A stretch of 64,000 nt of DNA from Ferrovibrio sp046294345 (GCA_046294345.1 JBKBJT010000005.1:55901-119900), one strand, 5' to 3'; positions 1 to 10,072 are shown, counted from the stretch's first letter. Made by a program: numbers and translations. The notes: generated by a model from the letters alone, not told the origin.

Positions 1-2
1 TT

Positions 3-3000
3 ATTGACGACGAATTGCAGGCATTGCCGAAGGATGCAAAGCCGCTGCCGTCGCCAGCGGGCGACAGCCCGCTCTCTCAAGCCGCTGGCAATGCAGCTGG
101 CGACACTGGCACTCATATGCAGGGTAGCGTCCATTACGGCACGGTACTGGGCCATGCGACGAGCAATCAGCCAGCCTCCGTCGCCGCTGGTACACCTCTT
201 CCCTTCAGCAGTTCGTCGATCGGTGTCGCGACAACGCCAAGCGCTGTGGCAGCCACTGACACGACCAGCGTGACGGTTGCCCTGGCCGGCGGTCCATCCG
301 GATCTCTGCTGGGCACTGAGCGGGCGGCCACGGCGCGTGGCACTATGCCCGTCATGGCACCCGCCGATGCCGCCGATGCCGCGAATGACAGCGGTGCGCC
401 GGCGGCGCCTGATATGTCTGCGGCCATGGGAGCAGGCGCGGCGTTGCCTGTAACCGGCGATGCGATGACTCTGGGAAATCCATCGCAGCCATCCGCCGGA
501 ACCTCGCAACGGACTGCAACGGCACCTGCCACAGAGGCACCTGCCACAACCAACAGCATCCCGCCGACACCATCCATCGCGTCGGAACGCGAGACGACGA
601 CCATCTCAGTGGCCGAACGGCTGCCTGAAGAAGAAACCGAAACCACCGAAACCGGCGAAAGCCGCATAGTGCAGGAAGGCACGGCGGGCGACGATGTCTT
701 CGAGGCCACGGCGGCAACCGAGACATTCGACGGTGGGGCCGGCAGCGATACCGTCGGTCATGCGAATGCCACCACCGGCGTGACCGCCGATCTGGTCAGC
801 GGCGGCAGCGCCGGTTTCGCCAGCGGCGATACATACACTGGCATCGAAAACCTGACCGGCTCGGATTTTGCCGACACCCTGCGGGGCGATGCCAATGCCA
901 ATATCCTGACCGGCGGTGCGGGCGACGACATCCTGATTGGCCGTGGCAGCGGCGACACGCTGATCGGCGGCGCGGGCAGCGATACTGCCAGTTATGCCGG
1001 TTCTTCTGCCGGCGTGACCGTCAATCTGGCGACCGGTACCGGCACGGGCGGCGATGCCGAAGGCGATACACTGTCCGGCATCGAGAACCTGACCGGCTCG
1101 AGTCACGACGACACGCTCACCGGCGACGCCAATGCCAATGTCCTGAATGGCGAATCCGGTGACGATACGCTGCAGGGTGGCGGCGGCGCCGATACGCTGA
1201 TCGGCGGCGCTGGCAGCGATACCGCCAGCTACGCCACCTCGGCGGCTGAGGTCACGGTCAATCTTGCCATGGGCACCGGCACGGGCGGCGATGCCCAAGG
1301 CGATACGCTCAGCGGTATCGAAAACATCACCGGCTCGGATTTTGCCGATACCCTGACCGGCGATGCCAATGCCAATATCCTGCAAGGCGGTACGGGCGAT
1401 GATACGCTGCAGGGTGGTGGTGGCGCCGATACGCTGACCGGTGGTGCCGGCAGCGATACCGCCAGTTATGCGGCCTCAACTGCCGGTGTCACCGTCAATC
1501 TCGCCGCCGGCATCGGCACGGGCGGCGATGCCGAGGGCGATGCGCTGTCGCAGATCGAGAACATCACCGGTTCCGATTTTGCCGATACGCTCACCGGCGA
1601 TGCCAATGCCAACATCCTGGATGGTAGCGCCGGCGATGACACGCTGCAGGGCGGTGGCGGCAGTGATGCGCTGATCGGCGGCGCGGGCAGCGATACCGCC
1701 AGCTACAGCGCTTCGGCGGCCGGCGTGACCGTGAACCTGGCGACCGGCGCGGCCAGTGGCGGCGATGCGGCAGGCGACACCCTCTCCGGCATTGAAAACC
1801 TGAGCGGTTCCGACTTTGCCGACACCCTGACCGGCGACGCCAATGCCAATACGCTGACCGGCGGCGCAGGCAACGACCGTCTGGATGGCGGCGCCGGCGA
1901 CGACACTTTGCTGGGCGGCGCGGGCGCCGATATTCTGATCGGCGGCACCGGCACCGATACTGCCAGCTATGCCGATGCCTTGGCCGGCGTGACTGCCAGC
2001 CTGGCCAGTAGTGCCGGCAACACCGGCGATGCGGCGGGCGACACCTATACGACCATCGAGAACCTGACCGGCTCGGATTTCGTCGACATCCTGACCGGCA
2101 ATACCGGTGCAAACGTGCTTGCCGGCGGCGCCGGCAACGACACGCTGGATGGCGGCAGCGGCAACGATACCCTGATCGGCGGTGCGGGCGCCGATATGCT
2201 GACAGGCGGTGTCGGCACCGATACCGCCAGTTATGCCGGCTCGACGGCCGGCGTGACGGTGAACCTGGCCACCGGCACCGGATCGGGCGGCGACGCCGAA
2301 GGCGACACGCTGGCCACCATCGAGAATGTCACCGGCTCTGATCTTGCCGACACCCTGACCGGCAATACCGGCGCCAATGTGCTGACTGGTGGTGAAGGCG
2401 ACGATACGCTCATCGGCGGCGCCGGTGGCGACACGCTGGTTGGCGGCGGCGGCAACGACACCGCAAGTTACGAAGCCTCCGGCGCGGCCGTCACCGTCAG
2501 TCTGGCATCGGGCACCGGCTCGGGCGGCGATGCGGCCAGCGACACACTGAGCGGGATCGAGAACCTGACCGGCTCGGCCTATAACGACACGCTCACCGGC
2601 AATGCCGATGCCAATATCCTGAGCGGCGGCGGCGGCAACGATATCCTGCAGGGCGGTGCGGGTGCCGATACCCTGATCGGCGGCAGCGGCACCGATACCG
2701 CCAGCTACGCCGCCTCCACGGCGGCGGTGACCGTCAACCTCGCCACCGGCGCGGCCAGCGGCGGTGATGCCGAAGGCGACACGCTGTCGGAGATCGAGAA
2801 TGTCACTGGTTCGGCCTATGCCGATACACTGACCGGCGACGCTGGCGCCAACACGCTGGATGGCGGCGCAGGCGATGATCTGCTGCAGGGTGGTGCGGGC
2901 GCCGACATACTGACCGGCGGCACCGGCACTGACACCGCCAGCTATGCCGCCTCCGCCGCCGGCGTGACGGTGAACCTGACCACTGGCATCGGCAGCGGCG

Positions 3001-6000
3001 GCGACGCCCAGGGCGACACGCTCGCCACCATCGAGAACCTGGTCGGCTCTGAATATGCCGATACGCTGACCGGCAGCACTGCGGCCAACCGCCTGGAAGG
3101 CGGCGCTGGCGACGACGTTCTGATCGGCAGCGGCGGCGCCGACACCCTGATTGGCGGCGACGGTAGCGATACCGCCAGCTATGCCACCACGGCAACGGCG
3201 GTAAATGTCAATCTCGCCACCGGCACAGCGACGGGTGGCGACGCGGCGGGCGATAGCTTCGACAGCATCGAGAACCTGACCGGCGGCGGTGGCGCCGATA
3301 CGCTCACCGGCGATGCCGGCGCCAACATCCTCGACGGCGGCGCCGGCAACGACACGCTGGTGGGCGGCGGCGGCGGCGATACCCTGATCGGCGGCGCGGG
3401 CACCGACACGGCCAGCTACGCCGCCTCCGCGGCTGCGGTGACTGTGAACCTGGCCACCGGCACCGGTGCGGGCGGCGATGCCGAAGGCGATACGCTCGCC
3501 ACCATCGAAACGGTGATTGGTTCGGATCACGACGACACGCTCACCGGCGATGCCAATGCCAATACCCTGACCGGCGGCGCGGGCGACGACCTGCTGCAGG
3601 GCGGTGCGGGCGCCGATGCGCTGCAGGGTGGCGCGGGCACCGATACCGCCAGCTATGCCGATTCCACCGCCGGCGTCACCGTCACGATTGCCGCCGCCAC
3701 CGGCAGCGGCACCGGCGGCGATGCCCAGGGCGACACACTGACCGGCATCGAGAACCTGACCGGCTCAGCCCATGACGACACGCTCACCGGCAGCACCGCC
3801 GCGAATATCCTGCAGGGCGGTGCGGGCGACGACATCCTGATCGGCGGTGCCGGCGGCGACACGCTGGTCGGCGGTGCAGGCAGCGACACGGCGAGCTACA
3901 GCACCTCGTCCACCGCGGTGAACATCAACCTCGCCACCGGCGTGATTTCCGGCGGCGACGCGGCCGGCGACACCTACGACAGCATCGAGAACCTGACCGG
4001 CGGCAGCGGTGCCGATACGCTGACCGGCGATGCCGGCGCCAACCGCCTGGATGGCGGCAGCGGCAACGACACGCTGGTCGGCGGCGCGGGTGCCGATACC
4101 CTGATTGGCGGCGCGGGCACCGACATCGCCAGTTATGCCGCTTCTTCCGCCGGCGTGATCATCGATCTGACAGCCGGAACGGGCAGCGGCGGCGATGCTG
4201 AGGGCGACACACTGGCCACCATCGAGACGGTAATCGGTTCGGATTTCGCCGATACACTGACCGGCGATGCGGCCGCCAACCGCCTGGAGGGCGGCGAAGG
4301 CGACGACGTGCTGTCAGGCCGTGGCGGCAGTGACACGCTGATCGGCGGCGGCGGCACCGACACGGTCAGCTATGCCGGTTCGGCGGCAGCCGTAAGCGTC
4401 AATCTCGGCACCAACGCCGCCTCGGGCGGCGATGCCCAGGGTGACAGCATCTCGGGCTTTGAAAACGTGATCGGTTCGGACAATGCCGATACGCTGACCG
4501 GCAGCAGCGGCATTAACGTGATCGAAGGCGGTGCTGGCAACGACACCCTGCAGGGCGGCGGTGGCGCCGACACCCTGATCGGCGGCGCCGGCACTGATAC
4601 AGCCAGCTACGCGGCCTCCACCGCGGCCGTCACGGTCAATCTGGCGACCGGCACGGGCACGGGCGGCGACGCCGAAGGCGACAGCTTAAGCGAAATCGAG
4701 AACCTGATCGGCAGCAGCTACAACGACACGCTGACCGGCGATGCCGGCGCAAATCGCCTGGATGGCGGCAGCGGCAACGACATCCTGGAAGGCGGCGCCG
4801 GCGCCGATGCGCTGGTCGGCGGCACCGGCACGGATACTGCGAGCTACAAGGATTCTGCCGCCGGCGTGACCGTCAGCCTGGCCAGTGGCACCGGCTCCGG
4901 CGGCGACGCCGAAGGCGACACGCTGGCCACCATCGAAAACATCACCGGTTCGGCTTACGACGACATCCTCACCGGCGACAATAGCGCCAACGTCCTGGAA
5001 GGCGGTGCGGGCGCCGATACCCTGACCGGCGGCGGCGGCACCGATACCGCCAGCTATGCCGGCTCGACCGCGGCGGTGACCATCAATCTCGCCACCGGCA
5101 CCGGTTCCGGTGGCGATGCCGAAGGCGATACGCTGATCACCATCGAGAATGTCACCGGCTCGGTTTATGGCGATACATTGACCGGCAATACGGGCGCCAA
5201 CGTGCTAACCGGCGGCGACGGCGACGATGTCCTGATGGGCGGCGCCGGGTCCGACACGCTGGCTGGCGGCCTGGGCACCGACACGGCCAGCTACGCTGAT
5301 TCCACGGCGGCCGTGACGGTCAGCCTTGCCACAGGCTCGGGCTCGGGCGGCACGGCGCAGGGCGATACGCTGTCAGGTATCGAAACGGTGATAGGCTCAA
5401 GCTACAACGACACGCTGACCGGCGACGCCAATGCCAACTGGCTGCAGGGCGGCGCCGGCAACGACACGCTGCAGGGTGGTGCGGGCGCCGACGTGCTGAC
5501 CGGCGGGGCCGGTACCGACACCGCCAGCTATTCCTCGTCCAATGCTGCGGTGGATGTGAATCTGGCAACTGGCGAAGGCTTCGGTGGTCATGCCGAGGGC
5601 GACAGCCTGACCGAGATCGAGAACCTGATCGGCAGCAGCTATGCCGACACGTTGACCGGCGATGCCGGCGCCAATCGGCTGGATGGCGGCACCGGCAACG
5701 ACATCCTGATCGGCGGAGCGGGCGCCGACGTTCTGATCGGCGGCACCGGCACGGATACCGCCAGCTATGCCACGGCCACGGCCGGCGTGACCGCCAGCCT
5801 GACCAGCAGCGCCGGCAATACCGGCGATGCGGCGGGCGATACCTACACCACCATCGAGAATCTGACCGGTTCGGATTACGCCGACACACTGACCGGCAGC
5901 AGCGCGGCCAACACGCTGAACGGTGGCGCGGGCGACGACACCCTGATCGGCATGGCCGGTGGCGATACGCTGGTCGGTGGTGAAGGCAGCGATACCGCCA

Positions 6001-6491
6001 GCTATGCCGGTTCGAACCAGGCGGTGAATGTGAACCTCGCCGCCGGCACCGCCAGCGGCGGCCATGCCGCCGGTGACAGCTTCGACTCCATCGAGAACCT
6101 GACCGGCGGCACGTATAACGACACGCTGACCGGCGACGCCGGCGCCAATATCCTGGATGGCGGTGCGGGCAACGATGTCTTAAGCGGCGGACTCGGCGAC
6201 GACATCATGATCGGCGGCGCCGGCAGCGATACCGCCTATTTCGCCGAGGGCTGGGGTCAGGACCAGTTCAGCGGCGGCATGGCCGGCGGCTGGACCGACA
6301 CGATCTATATCAACGACGTTTCGGCCGGCCCCGGTATCGGCGGCTGGACCGTGACGCTGTCGGATGGCACGTCTTTCACCAACGGCGCCGCCCATGGCAC
6401 ACTCACCCTGGGTAGCGATGTATCGGGCGTGATCCTGATGAACGATGGCAGCGAGCTGACCTTCGAGGGGGTCGAACGGCTGCAGTGGTAG
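3..6491 (+). CDS. Giant RTX/hemolysin-type calcium-binding repeat protein, 5' partial
   Basis: The reading frame is open to the left edge of the window (codons begin at base 3), so the true start lies outside and only the C-terminal part of about 2160 residues is present. A low-complexity Ala/Thr/Pro region (about the first 210 residues) is followed by tandem units rich in GGxGxDxL nonapeptides that alternate with a conserved TASYA...VTVNLATG...GDTL..IENLTGS block. In the family such nonapeptides form Ca2+-binding parallel beta-rolls. The C-terminus ends in a non-repetitive aromatic segment (LTFEGVERLQW), typical of type I secretion substrates. The likely role is a secreted surface or adhesin-like protein. 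No type I secretion genes are visible here. The protease, lipase or adhesin type cannot be set because the N-terminus is missing. Confidence 0.85.
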   Translation: MDDELQALPKDAKPLPSPAGDSPLSQAAGNAAGDTGTHMQGSVHYGTVLGHATSNQPASVAAGTPLPFSSSSIGVATTPSAVAATDTTSVTVALAGGPSGSLLGTERAATARGTMPVMAPADAADAANDSGAPAAPDMSAAMGAGAALPVTGDAMTLGNPSQPSAGTSQRTATAPATEAPATTNSIPPTPSIASERETTTISVAERLPEEETETTETGESRIVQEGTAGDDVFEATAATETFDGGAGSDTVGHANATTGVTADLVSGGSAGFASGDTYTGIENLTGSDFADTLRGDANANILTGGAGDDILIGRGSGDTLIGGAGSDTASYAGSSAGVTVNLATGTGTGGDAEGDTLSGIENLTGSSHDDTLTGDANANVLNGESGDDTLQGGGGADTLIGGAGSDTASYATSAAEVTVNLAMGTGTGGDAQGDTLSGIENITGSDFADTLTGDANANILQGGTGDDTLQGGGGADTLTGGAGSDTASYAASTAGVTVNLAAGIGTGGDAEGDALSQIENITGSDFADTLTGDANANILDGSAGDDTLQGGGGSDALIGGAGSDTASYSASAAGVTVNLATGAASGGDAAGDTLSGIENLSGSDFADTLTGDANANTLTGGAGNDRLDGGAGDDTLLGGAGADILIGGTGTDTASYADALAGVTASLASSAGNTGDAAGDTYTTIENLTGSDFVDILTGNTGANVLAGGAGNDTLDGGSGNDTLIGGAGADMLTGGVGTDTASYAGSTAGVTVNLATGTGSGGDAEGDTLATIENVTGSDLADTLTGNTGANVLTGGEGDDTLIGGAGGDTLVGGGGNDTASYEASGAAVTVSLASGTGSGGDAASDTLSGIENLTGSAYNDTLTGNADANILSGGGGNDILQGGAGADTLIGGSGTDTASYAASTAAVTVNLATGAASGGDAEGDTLSEIENVTGSAYADTLTGDAGANTLDGGAGDDLLQGGAGADILTGGTGTDTASYAASAAGVTVNLTTGIGSGGDAQGDTLATIENLVGSEYADTLTGSTAANRLEGGAGDDVLIGSGGADTLIGGDGSDTASYATTATAVNVNLATGTATGGDAAGDSFDSIENLTGGGGADTLTGDAGANILDGGAGNDTLVGGGGGDTLIGGAGTDTASYAASAAAVTVNLATGTGAGGDAEGDTLATIETVIGSDHDDTLTGDANANTLTGGAGDDLLQGGAGADALQGGAGTDTASYADSTAGVTVTIAAATGSGTGGDAQGDTLTGIENLTGSAHDDTLTGSTAANILQGGAGDDILIGGAGGDTLVGGAGSDTASYSTSSTAVNINLATGVISGGDAAGDTYDSIENLTGGSGADTLTGDAGANRLDGGSGNDTLVGGAGADTLIGGAGTDIASYAASSAGVIIDLTAGTGSGGDAEGDTLATIETVIGSDFADTLTGDAAANRLEGGEGDDVLSGRGGSDTLIGGGGTDTVSYAGSAAAVSVNLGTNAASGGDAQGDSISGFENVIGSDNADTLTGSSGINVIEGGAGNDTLQGGGGADTLIGGAGTDTASYAASTAAVTVNLATGTGTGGDAEGDSLSEIENLIGSSYNDTLTGDAGANRLDGGSGNDILEGGAGADALVGGTGTDTASYKDSAAGVTVSLASGTGSGGDAEGDTLATIENITGSAYDDILTGDNSANVLEGGAGADTLTGGGGTDTASYAGSTAAVTINLATGTGSGGDAEGDTLITIENVTGSVYGDTLTGNTGANVLTGGDGDDVLMGGAGSDTLAGGLGTDTASYADSTAAVTVSLATGSGSGGTAQGDTLSGIETVIGSSYNDTLTGDANANWLQGGAGNDTLQGGAGADVLTGGAGTDTASYSSSNAAVDVNLATGEGFGGHAEGDSLTEIENLIGSSYADTLTGDAGANRLDGGTGNDILIGGAGADVLIGGTGTDTASYATATAGVTASLTSSAGNTGDAAGDTYTTIENLTGSDYADTLTGSSAANTLNGGAGDDTLIGMAGGDTLVGGEGSDTASYAGSNQAVNVNLAAGTASGGHAAGDSFDSIENLTGGTYNDTLTGDAGANILDGGAGNDVLSGGLGDDIMIGGAGSDTAYFAEGWGQDQFSGGMAGGWTDTIYINDVSAGPGIGGWTVTLSDGTSFTNGAAHGTLTLGSDVSGVILMNDGSELTFEGVERLQW
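738..6240 (+). repeat. In-frame tandem repeats of about 240 bp inside the RTX gene
   Basis: About 23 diverged copies of a unit of roughly 78-80 residues can be counted by the recurring (S/T)DTASYA motif. Each holds a block without glycine nonapeptides followed by one to three GGAGxDxLxGG nonapeptides. Nucleotide similarity between units is high, so copy-number change by recombination and assembly collapse are both plausible here. Confidence 0.8.
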
Positions 6492-6509
6492 CCGGCCAGA
6501 AGATCGGCT

Positions 6510-7193
6510 TCACACCTCGGCATTCAGAAATCGTGGGAACAGAACATTGTTCTCCAGATGGATATGCTCGACCAGATCGTCGATCAACTTGCGCAGCCCC
6601 GCATATAGCGCATGCCAGGTGGCGCAGGCATCGGCCGGCGGCACACAACCGGCCGTCAGCGATTCGAGCTGGCGCAGCATGGCACCGTGATTTTCATGAT
6701 CGAGTTTCATCATCTCGATCGGCCCGCCGATCAGGGGGCCGTTTCCCTCCTTGATCAGGGCGAAAACGATATGCTCTTCCTTGCACATATGCATTTCCAG
6801 ATCGAGCCGCATGGTCTGGAGCAGCTTCGACAGATTTTCCGGCAGGGCCGTATGCCCGGCATGGACCCGCTCGACTGTCTGGGCCAGGTCGATCAAGGCC
6901 GGCAGCTCCCGGCGATGGGCTTCATGATAGCGCTCGACAATATGATCGATCAGTTCCCTGGTCATCGCCGGCCGGTGCCAGGGACTGGACTGAGCCATCG
7001 TCGCCAGTTCCGCCTCGATCTGCGACAGCGGCAGATTCGAATGATGCGCCACATCGGACAGTGTGCGGTCGCCCTTGCAGCAGAAATCGATCCGATGGGT
7101 CCGGAACAGCGTCGCGGCGGGCGGAAGCGCGCGCACAATTTCGGCCAGAGTTCTGGACGCGAATGTTTCCGGATTAGGTAACCACTCTTGCAT
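6510..7193 (-). CDS. ric: Iron-sulfur cluster repair di-iron protein (Ric/ScdA/YtfE family)
   Basis: 227 residues. An N-terminal ScdA_N/DUF542 domain carries the THRIDFCCKGDRTL region with its paired Cys, and a hemerythrin-like four-helix domain with spaced His and Glu residues (for example HAGHT, MHMCKEEH, LDHENHG, EHIHLENNVLFPR) follows. In this family the di-iron centre helps rebuild Fe-S clusters damaged by nitric oxide or oxidants. The ATG at 7193 has a GGGGGCG Shine-Dalgarno and begins MQEWLPNPETF; a longer open frame upstream is not needed. The gene diverges from a Crp/Fnr regulator across an Nnr-type dyad, so NO-responsive control is likely. Confidence 0.9.
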   Translation of the reverse strand: MQEWLPNPETFASRTLAEIVRALPPAATLFRTHRIDFCCKGDRTLSDVAHHSNLPLSQIEAELATMAQSSPWHRPAMTRELIDHIVERYHEAHRRELPALIDLAQTVERVHAGHTALPENLSKLLQTMRLDLEMHMCKEEHIVFALIKEGNGPLIGGPIEMMKLDHENHGAMLRQLESLTAGCVPPADACATWHALYAGLRKLIDDLVEHIHLENNVLFPRFLNAEV

Positions 7194-7279
7194 GATCGCC
7201 CCCAGCCAAAACGGTTCACGGGTGTAGGCCCGGCTTGCGCATAACGGCGACGAGAATACGCAGGCGGGATTTTCCCTCT

Positions 7280-7293
7280 TTGCGCTGGCGCAA
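7280..7293. promoter_or_regulatory. Nnr-type Crp/Fnr operator TTGCG-N4-CGCAA
   Basis: TTGCGCTGGCGCAA is a perfect dyad with a 4-bp centre, flanked by T and A to give 7-bp arms. It sits midway between ric and the Crp/Fnr gene, about 87 bp from both start codons. TTGCG-N4-CGCAA matches the NnrR-type variant of the FNR consensus (established for NO-responsive regulators). Use at this locus is inferred from position. Confidence 0.65.
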
Positions 7294-7380
7294 ATCCGCG
7301 GCATTTGCCGGTTCATATCCCGCTGCTATTGCTGTTAACTCGCACGGACCGGATCGCCACCAGAGATATATGGGCCAGAC

Positions 7381-8085
7381 ATGCTGCCAGCAGAGAACGA
7401 CCTGCAGGATTTTCCCCTCTTCAAGGGAGTATCCCCCGATATCGTGGCCAGACTGACACGCGACTGCACGGTGAGGACCTGCCAGAGAGGGGCCGTCCTG
7501 ACCCAGCAGGACGGCGCGGCTGACCATGTGCATCTGGTGCTGGCCGGGCGTGTGGTTCTGGTGGCCGAATGCGACGACGCGGACAGCACCGTGGTGGCAT
7601 CCTTCGGGCCGGGTGACATGCTGGTAACAGCGGCGGCCATCCTGCAGGTGCCATACCTGGTGACGGCCAAGGCCACGACGGCATCGCGGGTACTGCTGAT
7701 CCCGGCCGAGCGTTTCCGCAAGGCACTGGAAACTGAACATGCCCTTGCCCTGGCCATGCTGGATATCCAGGCGCGGCATTGGCGCCTGCTGGTGGATCAC
7801 CTGCGCGGCCTGAAGCTGCATACCGGGCTGGAGCGACTGGCACGGTTCCTTGCGTCGCAGAGCCCGGCGCCTACGGGCAGCGTGAATTTCCGCCTAGAAC
7901 ACGACCGCAGAACCATCGCCGCGATCTTGGGCATGAGCCCGGAATTCCTGTCGCGCGGCCTGCGGCAGCTGCGCCAGCACGGAGTCCGTGCCAGCGGCAG
8001 CCTGATCCAGATCGACGACGTGGGCAGGATCAGCCGGCTCTACCGTGCCATTGAGCGGCCTGCCACTCCGGAAACCACACATTAG
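7381..8085 (+). CDS. Crp/Fnr family transcriptional regulator (NO/redox type)
   Basis: 234 residues: an N-terminal cyclic-nucleotide-like beta barrel (about 10-115), a dimerisation helix (120-150) and a C-terminal winged helix. The recognition helix at about 184-197 reads GMSPEFLSRGLRQL, keeping the E-x-x-S-R pattern used by FNR-type proteins on TTGAT/TTGCG half-sites. It lacks the clustered N-terminal Cys of FNR, so it should not carry a 4Fe-4S sensor; DNR/NnrR-like haem-based NO sensing is a reasonable inference. It diverges from ric and probably autoregulates through the dyad at 7280. Its 3' end overlaps the converging radical SAM gene by 4 bp. Confidence 0.85.
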   Translation: MLPAENDLQDFPLFKGVSPDIVARLTRDCTVRTCQRGAVLTQQDGAADHVHLVLAGRVVLVAECDDADSTVVASFGPGDMLVTAAAILQVPYLVTAKATTASRVLLIPAERFRKALETEHALALAMLDIQARHWRLLVDHLRGLKLHTGLERLARFLASQSPAPTGSVNFRLEHDRRTIAAILGMSPEFLSRGLRQLRQHGVRASGSLIQIDDVGRISRLYRAIERPATPETTH

Positions 8086-9026
8086 CCATAGGCGGTGCAG
8101 CTTTCGCAGACCGTGCCGCGCACGTCGCGGGCGAGATGGGCGCGGCGCAGGGCCTGGAATTTGGTCGAGTTCCACGCATCCAGGAAAGACTCTTCCATCA
8201 GGTCACCCATATGGAAGCGGCCGTCATGGTCGAAACAGCAGGCCGACAGCTTGCCGTCCCAGGTGACATGACCTTCAGTGAAGATCGACCAGCAGGGCAG
8301 CGGATCGCGTAGCGCCGCAGCGCGACCACGATTGCCAGCCACCGACGACCAGCCGCGTTCGGTTTCCTCGCTGCTGACCAGGTCGGCCTGGTTATAAAGC
8401 GGCAGGGCATAGACCTCGTCCACATAGGGACGGATCTCGTCCAGGGCCGCATGCATGCGGGTACGCTGGTCGCCGTCATATTCGATATAGGATGCATAGA
8501 GGCCGCAGCCATAACCGCCTGCCTCGCGCACCCGGTGGGCGCCGATGATGTTCTGCTTCATCTTGTCGAAATAGCCGCCCTTTACGCGGGTGACATTGAT
8601 GAACTGTTCGACATCGGCGTAGTTGTAGGAGAATTTCAGCGAATCCAGACCGGCCTTCATGCAGGCTTCCACCCGTTCGGGCGTTGCCAGCGAACCATTG
8701 GTGGTGAGGAAAACATACGGATAGCCGCATTCCTGCTTGGCGAAGGCAATCGCTTCCGGCAGCCAGGGCACCATGAAGGATTCGCCCAGGTAAAACAGGC
8801 CGATCTCCTCCACGCCGGCTGTCCGCATCTCACGCAGCAGCCGCTCGAATGTGCCACGATCCATGTCGCGCTGGTCACGCAGCCGCATGCCGCGGGCGCA
8901 GAAGGCGCAGTTGAAGTTGCAGCGTGCCGTCAGCTCGATCTTGACCGAGCGCGGAACCGGCGCATGCGCCACAGCGCGGGCGGGTTCGATGGCGGTGATG
9001 GCGTCGATACGTTCTGTGATGGGCAT
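8082..9026 (-). CDS. Radical SAM/SPASM-domain protein in the nos gene cluster
   Basis: 314 residues. The radical SAM CxxxCxxC motif is C36-C40-C43 (ARCNFNCAFC), followed by a TIM-barrel core with GLFYLGES and TTNGSLATPERV segments. Later Cys at 245, 263/264, 307 and 310 (CCFDHDGRFHMGD, CESC) look like a SPASM auxiliary cluster-binding region. SPASM proteins often mature peptides or cofactors. The gene starts 29 bp after nosX with no terminator between, so it is probably the last gene of the nos transcript. No radical SAM enzyme is part of the canonical nos set, and no small peptide substrate is evident nearby. The substrate is unknown. Confidence 0.85.
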   Translation of the reverse strand: MPITERIDAITAIEPARAVAHAPVPRSVKIELTARCNFNCAFCARGMRLRDQRDMDRGTFERLLREMRTAGVEEIGLFYLGESFMVPWLPEAIAFAKQECGYPYVFLTTNGSLATPERVEACMKAGLDSLKFSYNYADVEQFINVTRVKGGYFDKMKQNIIGAHRVREAGGYGCGLYASYIEYDGDQRTRMHAALDEIRPYVDEVYALPLYNQADLVSSEETERGWSSVAGNRGRAAALRDPLPCWSIFTEGHVTWDGKLSACCFDHDGRFHMGDLMEESFLDAWNSTKFQALRRAHLARDVRGTVCESCTAYG

Positions 9027-9055
9027 GACGAGATTCTCTCGGCTGGTTGCGGGGC

Positions 9056-10072
9056 TCAGGTTGAAAGCGTCACGGTCTGGCCTTCAGCGGTGACCAGATG
9101 GGCGCGGCCGGCGCCCAGGCGGCTCAGGACCCCGTGAATCGCTGACGGGGCCATGATGGCGAAGGCGGTGGACAGCGCATCGGCCGCCATCGCCGTTGGC
9201 ATGATCACCGAAACGCTGCGATAGCGCTGCGGCGAATATCCTGTGCGGGGATCGAAGATGTGATGGAAGCGGCCGGCCGCATCGAAGCGGAAGCCATCGC
9301 TGCCCGATGTGGCCAGTGCCTCGTCGGTCAGCGGCACGATCAGGCCTTGCGACATGGCATCATCCACACCGGCAATGGCGGCCTGCCATGGCCGTCCGTC
9401 GGGATGATGGCCGAGCGCGCGGCTTTCGCCCATATCCACCAGCGTATGCTCGATACCGTACTCGCGCAGCCGCTCGATCACCCGGTCGGTGATATAACCC
9501 TGGGCGATGCCATTCAGGCTGAGCGCCATGCCCGGCCGGCGGAAGGCGATGCGGTCGCGGCTGACCAGTACATGATCCAGGCCGACCGATTGCAGCGCGG
9601 CCTCGGTTTCGGCCCTGCCCGGCCCTTCCGGTGCGGCTGCCGGCTTGGCGAAATGCCGGCGATACAACAGCCAGAGCGGCTGGATGCTGGGATCAAAAGC
9701 GCCATCGGTGAGTGCCGCATAGGACTGGGAGGCCTGCAGCAGCTCGACCAGCTCCGTTGCCGGCGCGACCAGGCTGCCGCGGCGGTTGAGTTCGCTGAGC
9801 GCGGAATCGTCGCGGTAAAGACTGAACACCGCTTCCAGCCGGCGGATATCCTGCAGCACCAGCCGCAGGGCCTGCCCGGCTGCTTCGGCATCGTGATGGT
9901 GAATCCGGATGCTGGCCTGGGCACCCAGCGCGACGCCCTGCCATTCGACCATCCGGGTATCAGCTCTTGCTGCGCCGGCCAGCGGCAGCAGCCCGAGGCC
10001 CGCCACAGCAGCCGAGATGCCGAGAAAGCGGCGGCGCGGCAGACCTGTCATACGGCGTGGATCAATGGGCAT
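9056..10072 (-). CDS. nosX: NosX, ApbE-like FAD:protein FMN transferase
   Basis: 338 residues. The twin-arginine signal GLPRRRFLGISAAVAGLGLLPLAGAARA is followed by an ApbE domain with FDPSIQPLW, LNGIAQGYITDRV, VDMGESRALG and HHIFDPRTG motifs, the last near the metal and FAD-binding site. ApbE proteins flavinylate Thr residues of partner proteins; in nos clusters NosX supplies FMN to the periplasmic domain of NosR. The chosen ATG at 10072 overlaps the end of nosL by 11 bp; an internal ATG at 10051, just before the Tat motif, is possible. Part of the leftward nosRZDFYLX operon. Confidence 0.93.
   Translation of the reverse strand: MPIDPRRMTGLPRRRFLGISAAVAGLGLLPLAGAARADTRMVEWQGVALGAQASIRIHHHDAEAAGQALRLVLQDIRRLEAVFSLYRDDSALSELNRRGSLVAPATELVELLQASQSYAALTDGAFDPSIQPLWLLYRRHFAKPAAAPEGPGRAETEAALQSVGLDHVLVSRDRIAFRRPGMALSLNGIAQGYITDRVIERLREYGIEHTLVDMGESRALGHHPDGRPWQAAIAGVDDAMSQGLIVPLTDEALATSGSDGFRFDAAGRFHHIFDPRTGYSPQRYRSVSVIMPTAMAADALSTAFAIMAPSAIHGVLSRLGAGRAHLVTAEGQTVTLST

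Noticed and set aside
1476..3530. Long minus-strand open frames inside the RTX gene
   Set aside because: They repeat with the same period as the sense-strand units and are a by-product of the repeats.
738..6240. Direct repeats that might be a CRISPR array
   Set aside because: The units are about 240 bp, in frame, diverged and continuous, without spacers of constant length. They encode RTX units.
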